Assembly: GCA_024277955.1 (NCBI GenBank)
Contig: JAJRUE010000313.1
Coordinates: forward strand, 1-13,443
Direction: 5' to 3'
Source: Alphaproteobacteria bacterium
GTDB lineage: Bacteria; Pseudomonadota; Alphaproteobacteria; Rhodobacterales; Rhodobacteraceae
Length of the DNA stretch: 13,443 bases
Below, in pieces: positions 1 through 7,229 of the stretch (position 1 is the stretch's first letter; every line of letters starts with the position of its first letter). A model generated the notes under the pieces. It ran no database searches and was not told where the DNA came from. It worked only from the letters and a program-made list of their open reading frames with translations. A program made the position numbers and the translations under genes.

Positions 1-194
1 ACCACGTTGTCGCCGACATTGAACAGCAGCAAGGCCTGCACGGCATTGATTTCCATGGTGCCGATCCGTTCGAATTCATCCTTGATCACGTCCAGCAACA
101 GACGATGCAGCCGTTCGACAAGCGAAAGCGACTCCATGTAGTGCGACAGATAGCCAACCTCGGTCGTCAGCCCGGCTTGCGAAAGCATACTCAT
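1..194 (-). CDS. ldtR: MarR-family transcriptional regulator, LdtR-like (N-terminal part, cut by window edge)
   Basis: The first 64 complete codons of a minus-strand gene are present; the rest lies beyond base 1. The start is ATG at 194-192, with a second in-frame ATG two codons later. A GGAGA ribosome site lies about 5-6 bases upstream of the first ATG, so I prefer that one. The visible protein has a helix with HYMESLSLVERLHRLLLDVI (residues ~18-37), then the block INAVQALLLFNVGDN (~49-63). In my memory this is the N-terminal dimerisation helix and first part of the winged-helix domain of LdtR-type MarR regulators of alphaproteobacteria. In Liberibacter and rhizobia LdtR controls an L,D-transpeptidase gene and stress tolerance; the target here is not visible. 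It lies downstream of sdhE on the same strand with an 89-base gap, so it may have its own promoter. MarR membership is fairly secure; the LdtR subfamily is inferred from the N-terminus only. Confidence 0.8.
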   Translation of the reverse strand, partial: MSMLSQAGLTTEVGYLSHYMESLSLVERLHRLLLDVIKDEFERIGTMEINAVQALLLFNVGDNV

Positions 195-283
195 CAATCT
201 CTCCACCAAAGTGTCAGAGAGAGACTGCGCACCAAACCCAAAAATTCGGTTAAATCAGACGAAAAAGCCGCCGCTAATTTGCC

Positions 284-550
284 TCAAATCTCAATTCCGG
301 CAAATTCGGCGATCCGCGCCAGCAGCGGCGCGTGTTCGGCGGGCGGCACGCTCCGGCCGCTGATCCAGGCATACAGGTCGTGATCGTTTTCGCTCAGCAG
401 CCGATCGTAGGCCTGCAGTTCGTCTTGCGAAAGCTCGCCCAGGTGGCGTTCGGCGAACGGCCCCAGAACCATGTCCATTTCCTTGATCCCGCGCCGCCAC
501 GACCGCATCGTCAGGCGTTTCAAGCGGTTTTCGGCGGTTTCCTGGGTCAT
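284..550 (-). CDS. sdhE: SdhE, FAD assembly factor 2 for succinate dehydrogenase
   Basis: This 88-residue protein has the length and signature of the SdhE/SDHAF2 family (formerly DUF339/YgfY). These proteins promote covalent attachment of FAD to the flavoprotein subunit SdhA of succinate dehydrogenase (complex II) in the cytoplasm. The defining RGxxE motif is seen as R20-G21-I22-K23-E24, within RSWRRGIKEMD. It is followed by the typical segment with LGELSQDELQAYDRLL (~37-52) and the NDHDLYAWI block (~55-63). The start is ATG at 550-548, preceded by AGGA about 8 bases upstream. It runs divergently from the aminotransferase at 645 and in the same direction as the LdtR-like gene. The sdh operon itself is not in this window, so the gene is unlinked from its substrate here, as is common. 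Family assignment is firm. Confidence 0.93.
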   Translation of the reverse strand: MTQETAENRLKRLTMRSWRRGIKEMDMVLGPFAERHLGELSQDELQAYDRLLSENDHDLYAWISGRSVPPAEHAPLLARIAEFAGIEI

Positions 551-580
551 CTGGCGGTCCTGTCCGGGGTCTGTTCACGC

Positions 581-608
581 TTGATCGCGCGCAGCGCGCA
601 CCCTAAGA
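581..608 (+). promoter_or_regulatory. possible sigma-70 promoter of the aspartate aminotransferase gene
   Basis: The 94-base divergent spacer between sdhE and the aminotransferase contains TTGATC (581-586) and CTAAGA (603-608) separated by 16 bases, followed about 37 bases later by the ATG at 645. The -35 element is good, the -10 element poor. The choice rests only on spacing and similarity to consensus. Confidence 0.3.
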
Positions 609-644
609 CAAGCGCGCCCCCCTTGCAAACCGGAGCGCGCGCCA

Positions 645-1847
645 ATGTCCTTTCTTTCCCAAACGCTCGCCCGCGTGAAACCCTCGCCCACGATCGCGAT
701 TTCCAACCTCGCCGCCGACCTCAAGGCCCAGGGCAAGGACGTGATCGGGCTCGGCGCCGGAGAACCCGACTTCGACACCCCCGACCACATCAAGGTCGCG
801 GCCAAGGCCGCCATCGACGCCGGGCACACCAAATACACCGCCGTCGACGGCATGGCCGAACTGAAAGCCGCGATCTGCGACAAGTTCGCCCGCGAAAACG
901 CCCTGCACTACACGCCCGCCCAGATCAGCGTCGCCACCGGCGGCAAGCAGATCCTGTTCAACGCGCTGATGGCCACGCTCAACCCCGGCGACGAGGTGAT
1001 CATCCCCGCCCCCTACTGGGTCAGCTACCCCGACATGGCGCGCCTTGCCGGCGGCGTGCCGGTGCCCGTCGAAACCGGCCCCGACACCGGCTACCGACTG
1101 AGCCCGCAGGCGCTCGAGGCGGCGATCACCCCGCGCACCAAATGGCTGATCTTCAATTCGCCGTCGAACCCCACCGGCGCCGGCTACGACCGCGACCAGC
1201 TCGGGGCGTTGACCGATGTGCTGCTGCGCCACCCCCATGTCTGGGTGATGAGCGACGACATGTATGAACACCTGGTGTTCGACGATTTCCGGTTCTGCAC
1301 CCCGGCCCAGGTCGAACCCCGCCTTCACGACCGCACGCTCACCTGCAACGGCGTGTCCAAGGCCTATGCGATGACCGGCTGGCGCATCGGCTATGCCGGC
1401 GGACCGTCAGAACTGATCGCCGCGATGCGCAAGATCCAGTCGCAAAGCACCTCGAACCCCTGTTCGGTCTCGCAGCACGCGGCCCTGGCCGCGCTCACCG
1501 GCCCGCAGGGCTTCCTGGCCGACAACCGCGCCCTGTTCCAGCGCCGCCGCGACCTGGTGGTCGGGATGCTGAACCAGGCCGAGGGCGTCGCCTGCCCCAC
1601 CCCGCAGGGCGCGTTTTACGTCTACCCGTCGATTGCGGGCTGCATCGGCAAGACCTCGCCCGCCGGCACCGTGATCGACAGCGACGAAACCTTTGCCAAG
1701 GCGCTTTTGGCCGAACAGGGCGTGGCAGTGGTGTTCGGCGCGGCCTTCGGGGTTTCGCCGGCGTTTCGCGTCAGCTACGCTACCGGCGACGAGGCTTTGC
1801 AAGAAGCCTGCACGCGCATCCAGCGGTTCTGCGCCGCGCTCAGCTGA
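645..1847 (+). CDS. aspC: Pyridoxal-phosphate aspartate aminotransferase (class I, AatB-type)
   Basis: The 400-residue protein is a full-length fold-type I aminotransferase of the kind that interconverts aspartate and 2-oxoglutarate with oxaloacetate and glutamate. Some relatives also use prephenate. Visible landmarks are GAGEPDFDTP (38-47), which recognises substrate; the ATGGKQ turn (98-102) near the phosphate; NPTG with N175; SDDMYE with D204 (pyridine nitrogen) and Y207; SKAYAMTGWRIGY with K239 as the PLP-binding lysine; and R375 in FRVSYA, the expected substrate-carboxylate arginine. The ATG at 645 gives the usual start of this family (MSFLSQTLARVKPS). The stop is nine bases before the next ORF, so the two probably form an operon. 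Nothing is truncated or missing. Aspartate as main substrate is inferred from the family; aspC and aatA are both in use as symbols. Confidence 0.93.
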   Translation: MSFLSQTLARVKPSPTIAISNLAADLKAQGKDVIGLGAGEPDFDTPDHIKVAAKAAIDAGHTKYTAVDGMAELKAAICDKFARENALHYTPAQISVATGGKQILFNALMATLNPGDEVIIPAPYWVSYPDMARLAGGVPVPVETGPDTGYRLSPQALEAAITPRTKWLIFNSPSNPTGAGYDRDQLGALTDVLLRHPHVWVMSDDMYEHLVFDDFRFCTPAQVEPRLHDRTLTCNGVSKAYAMTGWRIGYAGGPSELIAAMRKIQSQSTSNPCSVSQHAALAALTGPQGFLADNRALFQRRRDLVVGMLNQAEGVACPTPQGAFYVYPSIAGCIGKTSPAGTVIDSDETFAKALLAEQGVAVVFGAAFGVSPAFRVSYATGDEALQEACTRIQRFCAALS

Positions 1848-1856
1848 GGTCCGGTC

Positions 1857-2264
1857 ATGAGTTCCCCCCTGCCCGAATATTTCTTCCGCATCCGCGAGAA
1901 CGGCGCCTTCGTCTTTCGCGTCGATACCGAAAACCGCCAGCGCCGGATCGAAATGGACCAGATCGCGGTGGTGAACGCGAAGAACGGCGAAATCAAGCCG
2001 CATGGAAACCGCCAGCTGGACGACGCCGACATGGCCGCGATCACCGACTGGCTGGAACGGCGGCAGGCGGAACTGGCAGCGCGCGAGATCGAAACCATGC
2101 GCCGGGTGGTGGAACATCTGAACCTGGCCGCCCATTGGGCCAATTCGCGCGCCACGCCCGAGGATCTCGAAGCGATCAGCGATGATCTGCTGCTGGCGAT
2201 GCACGACCTGCGCACGGTGCTGGTGAAAAAGAAGGCCGACCGCTTCAACGCCCGCAACGACTGA
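1857..2264 (+). CDS. Conserved-looking protein of unknown function, downstream of aspC
   Basis: I do not recognise this 135-residue protein as a named family, although its codon use matches the surrounding housekeeping genes and it looks native. There is no signal peptide or membrane segment. The N-terminal half (about 6-50) alternates hydrophobic and charged residues in a pattern suggesting a small beta-sheet (YFFRIRENGAFVFRVDTE, then IEMDQIAVVNAKNGEIKP). The C-terminal half (about 55-125) is charged and likely helical, with DDADMAAITDWLERRQAELAA and a second helix up to VLVKKKADRF, possibly a coiled coil. Its ATG lies nine bases after the aminotransferase stop codon; GAGGT overlapping that stop may act as ribosome site and couple translation. 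A hairpin followed by four T bases begins at its stop codon. A role linked to the aminotransferase is only suggested by position. Confidence 0.75.
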   Translation: MSSPLPEYFFRIRENGAFVFRVDTENRQRRIEMDQIAVVNAKNGEIKPHGNRQLDDADMAAITDWLERRQAELAAREIETMRRVVEHLNLAAHWANSRATPEDLEAISDDLLLAMHDLRTVLVKKKADRFNARND

Positions 2265-2294
2265 CCGGCCGGGCCGCGGGGCCACGCCGGTTTT
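2264..2294 (+). terminator. possible intrinsic terminator after the aspC operon
   Basis: ACCGGC (2264-2269) pairs perfectly with GCCGGT (2286-2291). An inner GGCC/GGCC pair (2272-2275 with 2280-2283) extends the fold, and TTTT ends at 2294. It sits exactly between two convergent genes, where a terminator is expected. The T tract is short. Confidence 0.45.
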
Positions 2295-2303
2295 CGCGCC
2301 GCT

Positions 2304-3659
2304 TCAGGCCGGAAGCGCGCGCACCCCCACGGTCCAGAACCGCGCCATCATCATCACCGCCGCGCTGCCCAGCCCGACCACCAGGCCCAGCCAGATCCCC
2401 ACATCGCCGATCCCCAGGACAAAGCCCAGCACCCAGGCCGCCCCCAGCCCGAGCGGCCAGTAGGCCAGCACCGCGATCAGCATCGGCACCCGGGTATCCT
2501 GCACCCCGCGCAGCAGCCCCAGCGCCAGCACCTGCCCGCCATCGGCCATCTGGAACAGCGCCGCCACCGCCAGCAGCCGGACCCCGACCTCGAGCACCTG
2601 CGGGCGGGCCGGATCGGACGGGTCGAGAAACAGCGATATCAGCGGCCCCGGCAGGCTCAGGAAAAGCGCGCTCGCCAGCAGCGCAAGGGCGGCGGCGATG
2701 GCGATCACCACCAGCGCCCCGCGCCGCAGCCCCGGCCCGTCGCGCCGCCCCAGCGCCTGGCCCGCGCGGATCGTCGCCACCTGCGACAGCCCGACCTGCA
2801 CCAGAAAGGTCAGCGCCGCCAGCTGCAGGGCGATGCCGTGGGCCGCCAGCTCGACCGTGCCCAGCCAGCCCATCATGATCGCCACCGCCGAAAACAGCCC
2901 GGCCTCGGACAGGGTGGTCAGCGAAATCGGCCAGCCCAGCGCGAATATGCGCGCAAACGCTTCCCAGTCGGGGCGCCAGAAGCGCGTGAACAGCGCGTGT
3001 TCGGCGGTGGCACGCGACGCATAAAGCGCCAGCGCCAGGAACGACGCCGCATTGGTGATCACCGACGCGATCGCCGCGCCGCGCAGGCCCAGTTCGGGCG
3101 CCCCCCAGTTGCCGAAGATCAGCGCATAGTTCAGCACCCCGTTCAGCCCCGCCCCGGCAATCGTCACCCACAGCAGAACCCGCGTGCGTTCCAGCGCCGA
3201 CAGATAGCTCTTCAGCACCATCACCTGCAGCGCCGGGAACAACCCCCAGCCGGCGATCCCCAGATAGACCGCCGCCCCGCGCGCCACCCCGGGATCCTGG
3301 CCCAACGCCGCCAGCAGCGGTTCGGCCCACAGGAACACCAGCACCGAAAACAGCCCCGCCAGCAGCGACAGCCACATCGCCATGCGGCTGACCCGGCGCA
3401 CCTGCACCGCTTCATCCGCCGCCGCCGCGGTGGCCACCACCGGCAGCACCGCCCAGGCGAACCCCGAGCCGGTCAAAAGGAAGGTCGACATCACCGAGCC
3501 CCCCAGCGCCACCGCCGCCAGCGCATCCACCCCGTACCAGCCCAGCATCACCGTATCGATGATCACCACCGAAAACTGCGCCAGGTGGCTGCCGATCAGC
3601 GGCAGCCCCAGCGCCATGATCGCGCGCCCATGCGCGGTGATGGAAAGCGGCTCGGCCAT
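2304..3659 (-). CDS. MATE-family multidrug/Na+ (or H+) antiporter, NorM-like
   Basis: This 451-residue inner-membrane protein has about 12 hydrophobic helices arranged as two similar halves, the normal size and layout for MATE exporters, which expel cationic drugs and metabolites using Na+ or H+ gradients. Family-like segments include the N-terminal LGLPLIGSHLAQFSVVIIDT with the MLGWYGVDALAAVALG continuation (about 17-53), GAGLNGVLNYALIFG (~169-183), and the second-half start with LGWPISLTTLSEAGLFS (~241-257) followed by LAAHGIALQLAAL. The GVQDTRVPM loop in the C-terminal half is also typical. The ATG at 3659 has AGGTGG directly upstream. It converges with the aspC operon. The substrate and coupling ion cannot be read from the sequence. 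Family call is firm. Confidence 0.93.
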   Translation of the reverse strand: MAEPLSITAHGRAIMALGLPLIGSHLAQFSVVIIDTVMLGWYGVDALAAVALGGSVMSTFLLTGSGFAWAVLPVVATAAAADEAVQVRRVSRMAMWLSLLAGLFSVLVFLWAEPLLAALGQDPGVARGAAVYLGIAGWGLFPALQVMVLKSYLSALERTRVLLWVTIAGAGLNGVLNYALIFGNWGAPELGLRGAAIASVITNAASFLALALYASRATAEHALFTRFWRPDWEAFARIFALGWPISLTTLSEAGLFSAVAIMMGWLGTVELAAHGIALQLAALTFLVQVGLSQVATIRAGQALGRRDGPGLRRGALVVIAIAAALALLASALFLSLPGPLISLFLDPSDPARPQVLEVGVRLLAVAALFQMADGGQVLALGLLRGVQDTRVPMLIAVLAYWPLGLGAAWVLGFVLGIGDVGIWLGLVVGLGSAAVMMMARFWTVGVRALPA

Positions 3660-3709
3660 CCACCTGCTCTAGCAGATCGCCCCGGGCGCGCAAGCCACCT
3701 CCCCCAGCC

Positions 3710-3746
3710 CCCCGGGCCTGCACCCCGGGCCTGCACCCCGACCTGC
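3710..3746. repeat. 13-bp short tandem repeat, nearly three copies
   Basis: CCCCGGGCCTGCA occurs exactly at 3710-3722 and again at 3723-3735. A degenerate third copy, CCCCGACCTGC, runs on at 3736-3746. It lies between the MATE gene start and the larger 127-bp duplication. Confidence 0.8.
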
Positions 3747-3993
3747 GCCCGACCTCTGCCCCCGCGCCCTACGCCACCTTCTTCTGTCCGAAAAAATCCC
3801 CGCCAGAGGCAATCCCACGCCCCCACACCCGCCCCGATCAGGCCAGATGCAGCGACACCCCCAACGACCTGCGCCCAAGCCTCTGCCACCGGCGCCCCAC
3901 GCCGCCTTCTTCTGTCCGAAAATATCCCCGCCGGAGGCAGCCCCACGCCCCCACACGCGCCCCGATCAGGCCGGGTGCAGCGACACCCCCAAC
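3739..3993. repeat. Tandem duplication of ~127 bp covering the 3' end of ppk2
   Basis: Unit 1 (3739-3864) and unit 2 (3865-~3993) lie head to tail and match along their whole length; in the 113/114-base core I counted about ten mismatches and one single-base gap. Each unit begins CGACCTGCGCCC and ends CGACACCCCCAA. Unit 2 carries the last nine or so codons and stop of the ppk2 gene (VSLHPA), while unit 1 keeps the equivalent codons and stop (VSLHLA) with no gene attached. On the minus strand each unit contains GGGGATATTTTCGGACAGAA or its variant GGGGATTTTTTCGGACAGAA just after the stop. This repeat accounts for most of the 306-base gap between the MATE and ppk2 genes; I see no ORF of its own there. 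Confidence 0.9.
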
Positions 3994-4886
3994 ACATGAT
4001 CGGCCCGGTGCACCACATGTTCGGCGCGCCCCACGATCAGCGGGTCCGGCGCGTGCACCACCTCAGGATCCTTGCCCGGATACTCCAGCCCGTGCAGAAA
4101 GTGCAGCATGCAGTTGATGCGCGCGCGTTTCTTGTCGTTGGACTTGATGATCGTCCAGGGCGCATCCGCGGTGTCGGTGTAAAAGAACATCGCCTCTTTC
4201 GCCTCGGTATAGTCATCCCACTTGCCCAGGCTGGCCTTGTCGATCGGCGACAGTTTCCAGCGCTTGAGCGGGTCGGTCTCGCGCGCCCGGAACCGGCGCT
4301 TCTGTTCGTCGCGCGTCACCGAGAACCAGTATTTGTAAAGCCGGATGCCCGAACGCACCAGCATCCGCTCGAACTCCGGCGTCTGGCGCATGAATTCGAG
4401 GTATTCGTTCGGCGTGCAGAACCCCATCACCCGTTCCACCCCGGCCCGGTTGTACCAGGACCGGTCGTAGAACACCATTTCGCCGCTGGTGGGCAGATGT
4501 TCGATATAGCGCTGAAAGAACCACTGGCCGCGCTCCTTGTCCGTAGGCTTGGCCAGGGCCACCACGCGCGCGCTGCGCGGGTTCAGGTGTTCGGTAAAGC
4601 GCTTGATTGTGCCCCCCTTGCCGGCGGCGTCGCGCCCCTCGAACAGCATCACGAATTTCTGCCCGGTTTCCTGCGCCCAGATCTGCACCTTCAGCAGTTC
4701 GGCCTGCAGCTTTGCCTTTTGCGTCTCGTATTGCTTGCGCGTCATCCGGTCCTTGTAGGGGTAAGTGCCGTTTTCAAAGGCGGCGCGGATGGCGTCCGCC
4801 GTTACCTTGGGAAACCGCGCCGGGCCCGTGGTTGCGGACGGATCGGCGGGAACGGCGGCCTTGGGCGAGGGGGTGGAACTGGTCAT
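3966..4886 (-). CDS. ppk2: Polyphosphate kinase 2
   Basis: The 306-residue protein is a PPK2 family member. These P-loop enzymes transfer phosphate between polyphosphate and nucleotides (GDP/ADP to GTP/ATP, or the reverse). Visible features are Walker A GRDAAGKGG (84-92, with K90), the following GTIKRF and LNPRSARVVAL segment, Walker B with D141-R142 in FYDRSWYNRAGVERVMGF, and a lid region RARETDPLKRWKLSPID (~200-216). WDDYTEAKEAMFFYTDT and the late WTIIKSNDKKRARIN block complete the one-domain enzyme. I chose the ATG at 4886 because AGGGAG lies six bases upstream; an in-frame TTG at 4913 would add nine residues but lacks a ribosome site. The first ~30 residues are Ala/Pro/Ser/Thr-rich and probably disordered. 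The last codons lie inside a tandem duplication. PPK2 subclass (ATP or GTP preference) is not decided. Confidence 0.95.
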   Translation of the reverse strand: MTSSTPSPKAAVPADPSATTGPARFPKVTADAIRAAFENGTYPYKDRMTRKQYETQKAKLQAELLKVQIWAQETGQKFVMLFEGRDAAGKGGTIKRFTEHLNPRSARVVALAKPTDKERGQWFFQRYIEHLPTSGEMVFYDRSWYNRAGVERVMGFCTPNEYLEFMRQTPEFERMLVRSGIRLYKYWFSVTRDEQKRRFRARETDPLKRWKLSPIDKASLGKWDDYTEAKEAMFFYTDTADAPWTIIKSNDKKRARINCMLHFLHGLEYPGKDPEVVHAPDPLIVGRAEHVVHRADHVLGVSLHPA

Positions 4887-4970
4887 GCGAAACTCCCTTG
4901 CATTTCGCGCCAATTCTAGCTTTCGGGGCGGGCCCGCGCCTTGATCGGGGTCAAGGACCGGCGCCGGGCC

Positions 4971-5930
4971 TCAGCCGGTGGCGGCGCGGAACTTGCCCAT
5001 CAGCCAGGGGCCCGACAGCACCGGCGCATGGATCGCGCCCGCCCCTTCGCAGCCCGGCAGGCAGGCGATGCGCGCGTGCCAGTCGGGCTGGTGAAAGAAC
5101 GCCAGCGACATGCGCCGACGCCCGGCAAGTTCGGGCGGCACCACCACCCGGTGCAGGGTCGAGCGCCAGCGGTCGTTGGTCCAGCGCTGCATCAGATCGC
5201 CGATGTTGATCACAAAGGCGCCGGGGATCGGCGGCACCGCCCGCCAGCGCCCGTCGGGCATCCGCACCTCAAGCCCGCGGCTGCCCGGTTCCGGCAACAG
5301 GATGGTCAGGCTGCCGTAGTCGGTATGCGCCCCGGCGCGCTGCTGGCCGTGAACCGGAGGCCGGTCGGTGGCCGGGTAATTGAGCGCGCGCAGCGCCGAC
5401 ACCGGCGCGCCGATGAAGGGCGCGAAATGGTCGGGCTCGAGCCCCAGGGCAACGGCGAAAAGCTGCATGATACGCGCGGCCAGACCCTCCATTTCCCGAT
5501 AGTAGGCTTCCCAGGCGGGGCGGAACCCGGGCAGGTCCGGCCAGGGGGTCGGGGCGTGGCAGAAGGCCAGCGCGTCGGGGTCGGTTTCGTCCGGCGGCGT
5601 GGCCAGGGGGCCACCGTTGAAGCTTTCCTTGAGATCGGGCGGCGTGTCCACGCCACGGCTCTTGGCCAGCGCTTCGGCGCCGGGGCCAAGATAGCCGTAG
5701 GGCGCGCCGGGCGCCGGGGCGAGGCGCTGTTTTTGCGCCGCCGGCTGGTCGAAAAAGGCGCGCGTCGCCGCCCAGATGTCATCGATCACCGGCTGCGCGA
5801 CCCCGTGGCCGGTGATGGCCAGAAACCCGGTTTCGCGACAAACCCGGTCCACCTGCCGGCCCATGGCCTGCCGCCCGGCGGCATCGGCGGCGGCAAAGGC
5901 GCTTAAGTTCACGACCGGAAATTCAGTCAT
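4971..5930 (-). CDS. Isopenicillin-N-synthase-like Fe(II)/2-oxoglutarate dioxygenase
   Basis: The 319-residue protein has the two-part layout of the family. The N-terminal DIOX_N-like part carries FPVVNLSAF (4-12) and VCRETGFLAITGHGV (30-44). The C-terminal jelly roll carries the iron ligands H202 and D204 in GAHTDYGSLTILL and H260 in STLHRVV. R273 and S275 (RMS) form the RxS motif that usually binds the carboxylate of 2-oxoglutarate. The NIGDLMQRWTNDRWRST block (242-258) precedes the second histidine. All catalytic residues are present, so it should be an active cytosolic oxygenase. Members act on diverse small molecules, and nothing here identifies the substrate; annotation as isopenicillin N synthase in the strict sense would be wrong. 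AAGGAG seven bases before the ATG at 5930 supports the start. It lies downstream of three palindromes that separate it from the 6039-6647 gene. Confidence 0.92.
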   Translation of the reverse strand: MTEFPVVNLSAFAAADAAGRQAMGRQVDRVCRETGFLAITGHGVAQPVIDDIWAATRAFFDQPAAQKQRLAPAPGAPYGYLGPGAEALAKSRGVDTPPDLKESFNGGPLATPPDETDPDALAFCHAPTPWPDLPGFRPAWEAYYREMEGLAARIMQLFAVALGLEPDHFAPFIGAPVSALRALNYPATDRPPVHGQQRAGAHTDYGSLTILLPEPGSRGLEVRMPDGRWRAVPPIPGAFVINIGDLMQRWTNDRWRSTLHRVVVPPELAGRRRMSLAFFHQPDWHARIACLPGCEGAGAIHAPVLSGPWLMGKFRAATG

Positions 5931-5954
5931 CGCATATCTCCTTTCGCGCCTTTC

Positions 5955-6026
5955 GCGCCCGCCCGTGCGATCGCGGGCGCAAAGCGGTTTGAAAACCGCT
6001 TTGCCAAGGCGTTTGCAAACGCCTTG
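5955..6026. repeat. Three adjacent palindromes in the 6039/5930 gene spacer
   Basis: Three perfect inverted repeats stand side by side. GCGCCCGC (5955-5962) pairs with GCGGGCGC (5973-5980). CAAAGCGGTTT (5980-5990) pairs with AAACCGCTTTG (5993-6003). CAAGGCGTTT (6005-6014) pairs with AAACGCCTTG (6017-6026) across a GC spacer, making a fully symmetric 22-mer. The second and third resemble each other in design (CAA-G-GCG-TTT core), suggesting related units. They fill most of the 108-base gap between two minus-strand genes. They could terminate or stabilise the upstream transcript, bind a dimeric protein, or be copies of a dispersed genomic repeat. Confidence 0.85.
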
Positions 6027-6038
6027 CCCGCGCCCGGC

Positions 6039-6647
6039 TCAACCGTGGCTCCAATCATCGGGATCGTCGGCATTGCCCGGCGACAGGCCCAGAACGTCTC
6101 CCGTGGCGCTCACCCCAAGCCCCAGCACGGTGCGGTTGGCATAGTTGAAATAGGACACCACCTGGTTGATCTCCAGGATCTCTCCATCCTTCAGCCCCGC
6201 CGCGCGCAGCCCCGCGACCATCGGCTCGATCACGCCCGCCGGGTTCTGCGTCAGCTCCTGCGCATAGAGCATCGCCATTTTCTGCACCCCTTCCAGCGGC
6301 AACGCCCCGATATCGCGCGCATCGATGGCCGCGCGGATCGCCTCGGCCACCGCATCATCGCCCAACAGCCGCTTCAGCCCGGCAAAGTGGTGTTCCACGC
6401 AGTAGTCGCAGCCGTTGAGAAAACTCACCCAGACCCCGAGCGTTTCCAGAAACCAGGTCGGCAGGCTGTTGGAGCCATGGTGCAGCACGTTCTTGTAGAG
6501 CACCATATGCCCTTCCATGCTGTGCGGACGCAGCGAATGGGCCATCATGATGTTGTCGACGTTGTCATCCGGCCCCTTGATGCGGTCATACAGCCGCTTC
6601 AGCCTGCCGGTGGCGTCTTCGTAGGGAACAGTCTTGATCCAGGACAT
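6039..6647 (-). CDS. AhpD-like / carboxymuconolactone decarboxylase family protein (peroxidase-related)
   Basis: The 202-residue protein carries the AhpD redox signature with exact spacing: E68, then C80 twelve residues later, C83 (CDYC), and H87. In AhpD-type enzymes the two cysteines cycle between dithiol and disulfide and the Glu and His relay protons, giving alkylhydroperoxidase activity. Family relatives annotated as 'peroxidase-related enzyme' begin similarly and contain the LPTWFLETLGVWVSFLNGCD segment. Substrate and reducing partner are unknown. I chose the ATG at 6647 (MSWIKTVPYE), preceded by AAAGG; a longer reading from 6743 adds 32 residues of G/C-driven sequence with no resemblance to the family. 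It is divergent from the DUF1761 gene and upstream of the Fe(II) dioxygenase on the same strand. Confidence 0.9.
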   Translation of the reverse strand: MSWIKTVPYEDATGRLKRLYDRIKGPDDNVDNIMMAHSLRPHSMEGHMVLYKNVLHHGSNSLPTWFLETLGVWVSFLNGCDYCVEHHFAGLKRLLGDDAVAEAIRAAIDARDIGALPLEGVQKMAMLYAQELTQNPAGVIEPMVAGLRAAGLKDGEILEINQVVSYFNYANRTVLGLGVSATGDVLGLSPGNADDPDDWSHG

Positions 6648-6842
6648 GCGGGGGCCTTTGCTGTTGTCGCCGCTCGGTCGGCAGGGGCAGTAAACCGGCA
6701 TTGGCCGCGCGCCGCAAGCACCGGCGCGACCTGCCATTCGCACCGTTGCGCCTGCCGGCGGCCCGGCCCACCCCCGGCGCGATTAGGTGATTTCCCCGCA
6801 AGCGGCTATGATCCGCCCCATGCGAACAGGGGGAAAGACATC

Positions 6843-7229
6843 ATGCAAGAAATCATCGCAGACGTGACCTGGACCGCCGTGATCGCCGGCGCAGCCGCGG
6901 CCTTTGTCGTCGGATGGCTCTGGTATTCGCCAAAGCTCTTTGGCAAGGGCTGGGCCGAGGGTTCGGGCGTCAAGCTGGACGCGGCCAGCAAGATGCCCAT
7001 GGGCGCGATGCTGGCCCAGGCCGCCGGGCTTTTCCTGATGAGTTGGTTCGTCGCCACCACCGCCGCCAATGGCGCGCTGGCGACCGTCATCCTGGCGACG
7101 GCGGCCTTCACCGTGCTTGCCGGGGCCGGGGCAATGTTCAGCGGCAAGAATGCCTACGCCCGCCACGTGGATGCCGGCTATTGGCTGGTGGCGCTGGTCA
7201 TCATGATCGCGGCGAACGCGGTGTTGTGA
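6843..7229 (+). CDS. DUF1761 family small membrane protein
   Basis: The 128-residue protein is hydrophobic throughout and shows about four membrane helices (near 8-27, 54-72, 78-98 and 110-128). The FVVGWLWYSPKLFGKGW block after helix 1 (21-37) is the DUF1761 hallmark, a family of small integral membrane proteins of unknown function. The ATG at 6843 is preceded by GGGGGAAAG about five bases upstream, a strong ribosome site. It stands alone, divergent from the AhpD-like gene and convergent with the lower-GC gene at 7427-8344. No terminator is obvious in the 197 bases after its stop. Function unknown; family call fairly sure. Confidence 0.85.
   Translation: MQEIIADVTWTAVIAGAAAAFVVGWLWYSPKLFGKGWAEGSGVKLDAASKMPMGAMLAQAAGLFLMSWFVATTAANGALATVILATAAFTVLAGAGAMFSGKNAYARHVDAGYWLVALVIMIAANAVL

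Noticed and set aside
2838..4919. A 693-residue open frame on the plus strand opposite the MATE and ppk2 genes
   Set aside because: It is Arg/Pro/His-rich with no recognisable domain and is antisense to two clear families; high GC suppresses stop codons.
6648..6743. Extension of the AhpD-like protein to an upstream start
   Set aside because: The 32 extra residues look like translated GC-rich spacer and the MSWIKTVPYE start matches the family.
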